Assembly (NCBI GenBank): GCA_963579135.1
Contig: CAUZFB010000032.1
Location: 1-26,679 of the forward strand
DNA from: CALGTL01 sp963579135
GTDB taxonomy: Bacteria; Chloroflexota; Dehalococcoidia; Lucifugimonadales; Australimonadaceae
DNA length: 26,679 nucleotides
Direction: 5' to 3'
Position 1 is the first letter of the stretch. Every line of letters starts with the position of its first letter. The position numbers and the translations under genes were made by a program. The notes beneath the pieces are model-generated. The model saw nothing but the letters and a program-made list of their open reading frames with translations, searched no databases and was not told where the DNA came from. Shown here piece after piece: positions 8,308-14,732 of this stretch.

Positions 8308-8350
8308 TACAGCCTGAGGGTAACGAAACGCCTATCACCCCCAGGCTGTA
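8308..8350 (-). promoter_or_regulatory. Intercistronic stem-loop between lipoprotein and permease genes
   Basis: Nine-base perfect arms, TACAGCCTG (8308-8316) and CAGGCTGTA (8342-8350), enclose a second stem, GGGT (8318-8321) with ACCC (8337-8340), with one bulged base on each side and a 15-base loop. It starts 27 nt after the lipoprotein stop. In importer operons such hairpins protect the upstream binding-protein message or partly terminate it, so that binding protein exceeds permease. That role is inferred here. Confidence 0.6.
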
Positions 8351-8376
8351 GTTAGCTAAGAACTGTCGCGACTAAC

Positions 8377-9495
8377 CTAACCGGTCGGAATACCAATGGC
8401 CTCTCTGTACTTATTGGTAAGCCTCTTGAAATGATCATTCATCGCGGTCCCTGGAGCGACAATCTTTGAGCCTTTAGCCTTCACAAGCTTTGCGTACTCG
8501 GTGTCTTCGGTAAGGCTCAAGTCGGAAGTCACTCGAACCTTGGTCCAAGCAGCCTTCCCTTCAGGGCCCATCAGATAGGCAGCGAAGAGTTTCGCAGCGT
8601 TGGGGTTGGGTGAACCTTTGGGGACAAAGTGATGGACGGGTTCAACGGAAAATACTTTGACCGGGACGATATCGACCGGTGCTCCGTCGGCACGCAGAGT
8701 CTCAAAGGAACTCAAGTTGATTTCAAGGGCGCATGACACTTCGCCAGACGCTACCAAGTCACCGACCCCGCCATTGCCCTTCTGCGCTCGAAGGTCATTG
8801 GCTTCCATTTTCGCAAGGAAAGAAGCTACTGCGTCCTCCGACCACAAATCAGGCCGGGTATCTCCGTACTCCGGCAGGTTAGTCAAGTAGATAAACCCTT
8901 TGAGTCGGTTCTCGACGACAATCTCCCCTTTGAATCTGGGGTCCGTCAAATCTTCATATGATTGCGGGAATTCACTGGGGCTGAGTCTCTGCGTATTGCA
9001 GATGGGAGCGTGTGGCACTCCCACCTTGAGCCAAATCCGATTGTTTGAATAGACCGTTGTTGGATCCACATTCAGTTCTTCCACGATATCCGTAAGATCT
9101 TCGGCCAGACCTTGGTCGACAACGCGGTTATCGCGGCCTGGGTCGGTTACGTCTACGGATACCTTATTGGCCTGCGCTTCAAGAAACAGTCTTTCTGTAA
9201 GATCGGCAGAGGTACCGGTGATTAGCTTGACTGTCACTCCTGGATATCGTTGTTCGAATCCAGCGATCATGGTAGTCGTTCGCTTTTCGGTATCTGTCGT
9301 GGCCCAGATGACTTCCCCTTCGACCTTAGCCCCTGCATAAAGCTGCTCAAGTAACCCAAGTACAGGAGTTGGAGTTGCAGCTGCTGGTGCCGCCGCCTTT
9401 GGAACGGGTGTCGGCGTTGGGTCGTCTGAACCACACGCCGCGAGGATGGGCAGTAGCAAAGATAAAAGAACAGCGATCGAGATGCGGCGTATCAC
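8377..9495 (-). CDS. Substrate-binding lipoprotein of the ABC importer
   Basis: This 372-residue extracytoplasmic protein captures the ligand for the importer encoded next to it. I start it at GTG 9495 because GGAGG lies 7 nt upstream and this puts a normal lipoprotein signal first: a basic N-terminus, a hydrophobic run, then LAAC with Cys21. A Thr/Pro/Ala-rich linker (about 25-45) leads into a two-lobed binding domain of the iron(III)/type-1 SBP class, with motifs such as GEVIWATTDTEK and, near the C-terminus, SPNPNAAKLFAAYL. A longer version from TTG 9564 would bury the signal peptide. A promoter lies at 9595-9622. The ligand may be a metal complex or a small organic anion. Confidence 0.9.
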   Translation of the reverse strand: MIRRISIAVLLSLLLPILAACGSDDPTPTPVPKAAAPAAATPTPVLGLLEQLYAGAKVEGEVIWATTDTEKRTTTMIAGFEQRYPGVTVKLITGTSADLTERLFLEAQANKVSVDVTDPGRDNRVVDQGLAEDLTDIVEELNVDPTTVYSNNRIWLKVGVPHAPICNTQRLSPSEFPQSYEDLTDPRFKGEIVVENRLKGFIYLTNLPEYGDTRPDLWSEDAVASFLAKMEANDLRAQKGNGGVGDLVASGEVSCALEINLSSFETLRADGAPVDIVPVKVFSVEPVHHFVPKGSPNPNAAKLFAAYLMGPEGKAAWTKVRVTSDLSLTEDTEYAKLVKAKGSKIVAPGTAMNDHFKRLTNKYREAIGIPTG

Positions 9496-9594
9496 GGTGT
9501 GCCTCCAACCAAATAAATGCTCACTAGTTCTGGCTCGATCTGTTGGGACATGGAGTAAGAACAATACTCAACCCTACATGGAACAAGCTCGCGG

Positions 9595-9622
9595 ATGTTA
9601 GCACCCGGGTTGCCTGTGTCAA
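9595..9622 (-). promoter_or_regulatory. Sigma70-type promoter of the importer-SDR operon
   Basis: On the minus strand, a perfect -35 TTGACA (9617-9622) is followed by a 16-nt spacer and TAACAT (9595-9600, 4 of 6 to consensus). It lies about 100 nt before the GTG of the lipoprotein gene, so the operon has its own promoter independent of the cupin and amidohydrolase upstream. Confidence 0.55.
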
Positions 9623-9915
9623 TCCACTAGAATGAGACGGCTGATTCGGTACCTGGGAATCCATGGCATGGCCCAAAAACTGTAACAGTGTTCAGGAAAA
9701 GACGAATGGCGTAATGGCATTCGGCTAGTTCGCTCATGCGCCAGATGTCCTGCTAGCGCCGATGAATGCATGCCGTAGTTGATGGAGATTTACGGTGGCG
9801 AGGCCGTAGGGTCTCGCAGTACCGATTCAAGGAGGATTCGAGGATTGTGTTCACAACAAGCGCACGGCCTTTGATCTCCGCTAGAGCGCAAGCAATCCCT
9901 GGTTGGGGTAAGCAG

Positions 9916-9945
9916 TAAGCGCCCCTCTTCTCAAGGAGCGCCTAC
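9916..9945 (-). terminator. Probable terminator after the cupin gene
   Basis: On the minus strand, GCGCTCCT pairs with AGGGGCGC (7 of 8 positions) around a 7-base loop, and GTA with TAC can extend the stem past single bulged bases. It begins about 20 nt after the cupin stop and is followed by a weak TTACTGC tail. It would separate the amidohydrolase-cupin unit from the importer operon. Confidence 0.5.
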
Positions 9946-9965
9946 CGCTGATAGCAACAGAATCT

Positions 9966-10571
9966 CTATTCGGGCAATATCATGGTCGGAGTTTGGCGAG
10001 GGCCGTAGCCCTGCCAGTACTGGCCTGTCTCTTTGTCATAGCGCCCTTGCAAGAATCCGCCCGATTTCTCGGATCGTATGATTATCGCGACACTACGCTC
10101 ATTGTAGTTGCGCTCCACGTGTATCTCGTAAGGCCTTACAAGATCGATATCTCCTGGGCCAGCCCGGAATTGGGTAGTTTCCCTGATTTCCACATAATCG
10201 GGTTGGGATTTATCGTCAATCCGTTCGTAACGCTCGATAGTTTCGTGGCCATCAAGGACCCCGTAAAGCGTGTAAATGTGGGCGTGATCGTGGATTCCTC
10301 CCGTCGTGGAGCGTGAGCTTGCTTGCTTCGTGAGGCCATTGATTGCAAACCCATAGTCGGGGTCTTCATAGAAAAGTAGATTTTCGGCGCGATCTGTTAC
10401 AACACATTCGGGCCATCTACTCGAGCCCTCAATAATTTCAGGATCCGCAATCAGTTCCGCCAGCAGCGGCTTTAATCCTTCCCATCGGCGTTCAGGGTCG
10501 TCTTCCGTAGCAAACCATTCGCGAGCTGCAAGAATGAAACGGTCGAGGGCATTCTCCGTTTGGATGGTCAT
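9966..10571 (-). CDS. Cupin protein resembling thiol (cysteine-type) dioxygenases
   Basis: This 201-residue protein has a single double-stranded beta-helix domain at about 70-175. The metal-ligand pattern is HDHAH with His94 and His96, and a third His151 in RPYEIHVE. The 55-residue spacing between the second and third His resembles cysteine dioxygenase-like cupins, which use Fe(II) and O2 on small thiols. In those enzymes GVxGVLxGxE follows the HxH, and here YGVLDGHET matches that pattern. The substrate is unproven, and a non-catalytic or different metal cupin is possible. ATG at 10571 has AGGAGA 8 nt upstream. It follows the amidohydrolase gene by 59 bp. Confidence 0.85.
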   Translation of the reverse strand: MTIQTENALDRFILAAREWFATEDDPERRWEGLKPLLAELIADPEIIEGSSRWPECVVTDRAENLLFYEDPDYGFAINGLTKQASSRSTTGGIHDHAHIYTLYGVLDGHETIERYERIDDKSQPDYVEIRETTQFRAGPGDIDLVRPYEIHVERNYNERSVAIIIRSEKSGGFLQGRYDKETGQYWQGYGPRQTPTMILPE

Positions 10572-10630
10572 CGCGTCTTCTCCTAAGTAATTTAGGGGCC
10601 TCTGGTTGGATAACTTGTTACCGCCGCTAC

Positions 10631-11764
10631 CTATTGAACGTCGTAGAAATGAGCGCAGTTGTCCCAGAGAATCTTGCGCTTATGTTCGTCAGCGAGAGGC
10701 AAGTCGAGGAACCCTTGAACGGCTAGTGGATACTTCGAATCGCCATGTGGGTAGTCAGTCGAGAATACTAGATTCTCACTACCATAACGCGAAATGGTAT
10801 CAATCGCTGGTACTTCATCTGGCTCGATTGATACCCATACCTGTCTTCGGAAGTATTCACTGGGCGCCATCGTAAGCTCGGGACTGTAGGCATCCGCTTC
10901 ACGCTCATATCCTTCGTCTAGTCGCCAAAGGAGCCAGGGAAGCCATGAGCAATTGGCTTCGAGGAAAGCAACTTTGAGAGATGGATGTCGCTCAAGAATC
11001 CCACCGCCTGTAAACGATCCAAAGGCCATCATTTGTTCGAAAGGTTGTGCATAGACGCGTCGGAGCATCAAATTGGGCGTGAACTGTTGCCCCGCTTGTG
11101 GTGCTCCCGATGTCGTTGCCTCATGGAAGCCAACGGGAACGTCATGCTTTTCTAACGCATCCCATAGCGGATCGTAGTAGGGATCGTGCCAGGGCTTCCC
11201 ATTCACTAAATTCGAACGAATGAAAATCGCCCGTAGGCCGAGTTCGGTTACCGCGCGTTCTACCTCATCGACGGCATCCGAGATATTGAAGGGCGAAATC
11301 ATAGCGGACCCAATTAGACGACCGGGAGCATATGAGCAAAACTCTGCTAGCCAGTCGTTGTAGGCACGTGCCAGCGCACGCGAGAGTCGCGGATCCATAT
11401 CAGGTTCAGCTAATGTATGAAGTCCTCTCGTGGGAAAGAGCGTTGCGGTATCGATGCCCTCAATATCCATGGCTTCGATTTGACAATCCGCAGTCCAGCC
11501 ACGAGAGGCATGGTCAGCATACAAATCTTGGTTCCTGTCAAAATTATGACCGCGAACATCTGATGGATCTACTCGAACGGCCTGGGCGGTTGCACCCCAA
11601 GGCGTGCCATCAGGGTGAACAGTACGCAGGTCCCGCACATTGGCTGATATAACACCCCGGGGTACTCGGTCTAGGAACTCTTCGTCTGTGAATCGTTCCC
11701 AGAGATCAGGGGGTTCCATGATGTGCATATCCGAATCGAATACCTTGAAGCCATTTTTTGCCAT
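10631..11764 (-). CDS. Amidohydrolase_2 family metal-dependent hydrolase/decarboxylase
   Basis: This 377-residue TIM-barrel protein is of the COG2159 type, whose members include ACMSD-like decarboxylases and hydrolases of aromatic or carboxylic acids. Metal-site candidates are Asp12-x-His14 with Glu17 (SDMHIMEP), His214 (VGFHEA), His260 (ERHP, followed by the strand ending FLEA) and Asp337 (STDYPH). The length is normal. ATG at 11764 has AAGGA 9 nt upstream. About 60 bp separate it from the cupin, and the two are probably co-transcribed. Its nearest promoter candidate is the duplicated coxM promoter at 11914-11942, reached across the dead coxM start. Confidence 0.92.
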   Translation of the reverse strand: MAKNGFKVFDSDMHIMEPPDLWERFTDEEFLDRVPRGVISANVRDLRTVHPDGTPWGATAQAVRVDPSDVRGHNFDRNQDLYADHASRGWTADCQIEAMDIEGIDTATLFPTRGLHTLAEPDMDPRLSRALARAYNDWLAEFCSYAPGRLIGSAMISPFNISDAVDEVERAVTELGLRAIFIRSNLVNGKPWHDPYYDPLWDALEKHDVPVGFHEATTSGAPQAGQQFTPNLMLRRVYAQPFEQMMAFGSFTGGGILERHPSLKVAFLEANCSWLPWLLWRLDEGYEREADAYSPELTMAPSEYFRRQVWVSIEPDEVPAIDTISRYGSENLVFSTDYPHGDSKYPLAVQGFLDLPLADEHKRKILWDNCAHFYDVQ

Positions 11765-11792
11765 AGGACTCTATCCTTATTTCCATTGCTGG

Positions 11793-11872
11793 GAAGCGCA
11801 ATGCCCGTAGCGTGCGAGCATTTAAACGGCTTCGGTGATGTTGGTGGCGGGGATGTAGTGATATGGATGCAA
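11793..11872 (-). pseudogene. 5' remnant of coxM (FAD-binding subunit)
   Basis: The first codons match the intact gene at 2729: TTG at 11872 begins MHPYHYIPATNITEAV, then codon 17 is TAA (11822-11824) where the intact gene has a Ser codon. Homology continues to about codon 27 and then stops. It could still be translated as a 16-residue leader upstream of the amidohydrolase, but it cannot make an FAD-binding protein. Confidence 0.8.
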
Positions 11873-11913
11873 AGCTAGATACCCGCGCGTTGCGAACGTA
11901 GGTTGGAGGGCCC

Positions 11914-11942
11914 ATTATGGCGAACGAGCGACGTTGCCGCAA
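11914..11942 (-). promoter_or_regulatory. Duplicated coxM promoter facing the amidohydrolase
   Basis: On the minus strand, TTGCGG (11937-11942), 17 nt and CATAAT (11914-11919) match the element at 2771-2799 in sequence and spacing. The next intact gene downstream is the amidohydrolase at 11764, giving a leader of about 140 nt that includes the coxM remnant. A role in driving amidohydrolase and cupin is inferred. Confidence 0.45.
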
Positions 11943-11979
11943 TCATTTCCGAAACGTGCCACTGCACTAGGGGTTCTGT

Positions 11980-13125
11980 TTATGCAGGAAAGGCGGTGAC
12001 GGTAGAGTTCACACCGACCTGAACCTGGTCTCCAACGTTGACAGGGATATGGAGACCCATGACCGCGTTGAGCGTGATCCCTGAAGCGAGACGGACCTTG
12101 ATCAGCTTGTAGATGCCACGGAATTCCGAGTCCACCACAGTGGCGGACGAGGATGGGCCACTCTCGGGGTAGAGCCGCAACGATTCTGGCCTGATTGCTA
12201 CTTTGACGGAGCCCGTGAGCTCTGTGGCGCCCACCAAAGGCAGGCGGCCCATCTCGCATGTTACCCAGCCACCCGAGGCTTCACCGTCCAGTATGTCGAC
12301 TTCGCCGAGGAAGCGGGCGACTTCAAGGTTGGCGGGTGCCACGTAAACCTCTTCCGGCGTGCCTGTCTGGACGACGGTCGATCTGAGCATGATGGCGACT
12401 TTGTCGGCCAGGCCGAAGGCTTCGTTCTGGTCGTGGGTGACAAAGATCGCCGAGGCTTCGGCGTTGCGGAGGATCTGCTTGACCTCGGTGCGCACCATGT
12501 CCCGGAGGGCTGCGTCGAGATTGGAGAACGGTTCGTCGAGTAGCACCACCGCCGGCCTAGGAGCAAGCGCCCTTGCGAGGGCGACTCGCTGCTGCTGGCC
12601 CCCCGATAGCTCGTGCGGCCACTTGAGGGCTTCGCCGGTGAGGCCGACGATGTCGAGCACTTCCGAGACCCGCCGATCGCGAGCGTCGTCGTTGGCGAGA
12701 CCGAAGCAAATGTTGTTGGTGACGTTCATGTGGGGGAAGAGTGCATAGTCCTGAAAGACCATGCCAACGCGCCGCTGTTCGGGAGGAAGGAGGCGGCCGG
12801 GGCCGACGACTATGTCGTTCTCGACCTCGATGGTGCCCGCGTCAGGGGTTTCGAATCCGGCGATGAGCCGGAGCGTGGTGGTCTTGCCGCCACCGCTGGG
12901 GCCGAGGAGCGCCAGAATCTCCCCCCTGGGCAGCACGATGTTTACGTTACTGACAACCTCAGCAACACCGAATCTTTTGGTGAGGCCGATGCAGTGAACG
13001 GCATGGCCGCTCGGGTTGACGGCTTGCGCTGAGGGCCGCCCTGTACGTGTGGGTAGCGTGAACACACCAGCAGAATACGTCTGCACGAACATTTGTGCAA
13101 TGCACGTACTAACACCCTGCGCCAA
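11980..13125 (-). CDS. ABC transporter ATPase without an adjacent permease
   Basis: This 381-residue ATPase is of the FbpC/PotA-like class. Walker A is GPSGGGKT at 75-82, the Q-loop is in FQDYALFPHM at 124-133, the signature is LSGGQQQ at 173-179, Walker B is VVLLDEP with Asp197-Glu198, and the switch is His231. A TOBE domain ends the protein. The frame opens with TTG at 13125, but the first 40 or so residues are not ABC-like, and ATG at 13092 is an equally likely start. No start has a clear SD. No permease or binding protein lies nearby, so it either serves a transporter elsewhere or was separated from its operon. Its last 105 codons are duplicated as a pseudogene at 2837-3157. Confidence 0.9.
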   Translation of the reverse strand: MAQGVSTCIAQMFVQTYSAGVFTLPTRTGRPSAQAVNPSGHAVHCIGLTKRFGVAEVVSNVNIVLPRGEILALLGPSGGGKTTTLRLIAGFETPDAGTIEVENDIVVGPGRLLPPEQRRVGMVFQDYALFPHMNVTNNICFGLANDDARDRRVSEVLDIVGLTGEALKWPHELSGGQQQRVALARALAPRPAVVLLDEPFSNLDAALRDMVRTEVKQILRNAEASAIFVTHDQNEAFGLADKVAIMLRSTVVQTGTPEEVYVAPANLEVARFLGEVDILDGEASGGWVTCEMGRLPLVGATELTGSVKVAIRPESLRLYPESGPSSSATVVDSEFRGIYKLIKVRLASGITLNAVMGLHIPVNVGDQVQVGVNSTVTAFPA

Positions 13126-13134
13126 ATTGAGCGA

Positions 13135-14358
13135 CTACTTTGCGCCGGTGACGTCGTGCTGCGTACGTACTCTAAGGTCGATCAGGGCTTCCTTGATCTG
13201 TTCTCGGTAGGCGTCGTAGCGGCGCTGGGACAGCGAGCCCGCGTCGTGCCGTGCTTCCACGTCTGTCAGACGGGCGTGGAGCGCCGCTCGCACGGTGTCA
13301 GCATCGCTGGAGGGTCCCAAGGTAGGGAGCGCTTGGCGTCGCCGTATGTTGAAGAATGCAACAAGGGCGAGCGCCGCGATGACGACTGCAGGCGCGACGT
13401 ATCGCAAGTACCACTGGCCAGCGGAAGTACCTATGCGGTCGAAGGCGCTCGGCATAGGCAGACCGGTGACGGACATTTCGACGACTTGGCCGGGCTCGAT
13501 GTTAGTCGTCTCCAGGAGGCGAAGGAAGCGTTCGTTGAGTTCGGTGGCGCCTAGATCATCGAGTTGTGGCGCGACGGGGCGGCCGGTATCAGCGGGGACG
13601 ACGTAGCGGAATGACTCCGCTCCGAATCGCATGGTGCGCGAGAGATTCAGGTTTGGTTCGTCGTAGTGGAGTCGGTAGACGAACTCAAAGAGATGAGGAT
13701 CACCGTTGGTGGGCACGACGGGCGTGGTGAGGGCGAACCCGCGATCTACGGTCAGAATGTCGCCGCCCACAAGGCTGGAGCGTACATCCAGGTTGTAGGC
13801 GTTCGCGGGCAGGCCAAAGCGCAGGAAGCTGAGCATGGCTGGGCCTTCCGCCGCCTGGTCCGGGACGAGCGTCATCCCGCTGTCGTTCAGGACGCTGGCG
13901 CGCTCCATGATCTCGATCCAGCCTTCTTTGGCCATGGCTCCCGCCACTATGACGGAGTAACTGACGAACTGCAGGACGGAGGTGTCGTGCGTTGAGTCGT
14001 AGACCCGGATGAGGATTTCATTCTCTATATCGGCTGTGGTGAGAGTGTCGGAGTAGCGTGCCCCCTGGTATTCCACTCCGATGAAGTAGGTGCGGTCAGC
14101 GGAGGACGTGACGTCGAATGCGAACGAGCCGTCGCTCGCGGGCGTGATGCTCACAGGGTCGAACGCGGTGACGCCTTCGAGCACATTGAGCGTGACGACC
14201 ACGTTGGTGGGGTCGAATGACGCCGCGTCAGTCCCGTGCACGACCCGACCGGCAATGGTGGCCGGGGATGCGTCCTGCGCGTTGGCGATCGGCCCGCCTG
14301 TGCCAATTAGAGCTGCGGCCAAGAGTAAAGCGCCGTTGAGGGTGCGAAGTGGCCTCAC
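13135..14358 (-). CDS. Hypothetical secreted, membrane-anchored protein at the end of the act-ccm operon
   Basis: I do not recognise this 407-residue protein as a named family. A signal peptide is visible (1-27, ending ANA). It is followed by a beta-rich segment at about 33-115 with a carboxypeptidase-regulatory/Ig-like look (IAGRVVHGTD, then a Gly/Ser-rich DGSFAFDV). A long extracytoplasmic region follows, then one membrane helix at about 331-350 and a charged cytoplasmic tail of about 55 residues that looks helical. GTG at 14358 overlaps the stop of the preceding gene by four bases (GTGA), so it is tightly coupled to the ccm genes. A role in cytochrome assembly or oxidase biogenesis is possible only by association. 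Confidence 0.8.
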   Translation of the reverse strand: MRPLRTLNGALLLAAALIGTGGPIANAQDASPATIAGRVVHGTDAASFDPTNVVVTLNVLEGVTAFDPVSITPASDGSFAFDVTSSADRTYFIGVEYQGARYSDTLTTADIENEILIRVYDSTHDTSVLQFVSYSVIVAGAMAKEGWIEIMERASVLNDSGMTLVPDQAAEGPAMLSFLRFGLPANAYNLDVRSSLVGGDILTVDRGFALTTPVVPTNGDPHLFEFVYRLHYDEPNLNLSRTMRFGAESFRYVVPADTGRPVAPQLDDLGATELNERFLRLLETTNIEPGQVVEMSVTGLPMPSAFDRIGTSAGQWYLRYVAPAVVIAALALVAFFNIRRRQALPTLGPSSDADTVRAALHARLTDVEARHDAGSLSQRRYDAYREQIKEALIDLRVRTQHDVTGAK

Positions 14359-14729
14359 GTGGCCTCAACCTCAGGGCCGAGATTGCCAGTGGCCTGTTTG
14401 ACGGCGGCGGTCATCTCTTCTTCGACCAGGTCCTCGATGTCAGCGAGGGTCTGCTGCACCTGTTGCTGTTCTTGCATGAGTCTCGCCGCTTCGTGTCTAG
14501 CAGCCTGAAGCTGAGCGCGGTATTCCTCCTCAGTCAGGCCATCCAGGAAGTATTCCTGCTGCAGTGCACGAAGCTCTTCGTAAACGCGGTCCCGGGACCG
14601 GCGGAGACGCTGGCCGAGCTCTTCCGCAGCGTCGTCGAGGGCACCGTTTCGCTTAGGTGCGACGAGGTAGGGGTAGGCAAGGACGGCCAGGATTACCGCG
14701 AGCACGAGTGTCATGAGGAATATGGGCAA
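14355..14729 (-). CDS. Small membrane-anchored coiled-coil protein, CcmI-like in position
   Basis: This 124-residue protein has an N-terminal membrane helix (about 3-23), then a charged, Gln/Glu/Arg-rich region likely to form coiled coil (about 30-120). It includes DGLTEEEYRAQL, a short motif seen in membrane-anchored SHOCT-like and CcmI-like proteins. It directly follows ccmF, where a CcmI-type helper would be expected, but it lacks the TPR domain of proteobacterial CcmI, so the assignment is by position. The frame opens with TTG at 14729, 3 bp after ccmF. ATG at 14714 is an alternative. The stop overlaps the next GTG. Confidence 0.75.
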   Translation of the reverse strand: MPIFLMTLVLAVILAVLAYPYLVAPKRNGALDDAAEELGQRLRRSRDRVYEELRALQQEYFLDGLTEEEYRAQLQAARHEAARLMQEQQQVQQTLADIEDLVEEEMTAAVKQATGNLGPEVEAT

Positions 14730-14732
14730 GGA

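Larger units (their letters stand above)
9496..9965. other. Intergenic stretch between cupin and importer operon
   Basis: These 470 bases contain the importer promoter (9595-9622) and the hairpin after the cupin gene (9916-9945). Between 9623 and 9915 I see no gene-like frame with an SD, no repeat and no recognisable gene remnant. Confidence 0.55.
11790..12308. repeat. Direct repeat, right copy (ATPase 3' end / coxM 5' end junction)
   Basis: This is the partner of 2643-3157, in the same orientation. Here the ATPase end lies inside an intact gene and the coxM start is cut off. It is about 9 bp longer than the left copy over the aligned span because the left copy has lost 6 and 2 bases in the ATPase part. 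The two copies bound about 8.6 kb of lower-GC sequence. Confidence 0.85.

Noticed and set aside
9496..9564. TTG at 9564 as the binding-protein start
   Set aside because: It would put 23 hydrophilic residues before the signal peptide; GTG at 9495 has GGAGG at good spacing.
11706..11942. Minus-strand 78-codon frame starting MRQRRSF
   Set aside because: A similar frame exists in the left repeat only because the DNA is repeated; it crosses the promoter and coxM start out of frame and overlaps the amidohydrolase start.
2643..12308. Composite transposon or phage island
   Set aside because: The repeats are about 510 bp of gene-junction sequence, 11-12% diverged in the core, with no transposase, integrase, terminal inverted repeats or tRNA at either edge.
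12359..13032. Long plus-strand frames opposite the ABC ATPase
   Set aside because: They are antisense readings of a conserved ATPase in high-GC DNA with no SD or recognisable product.
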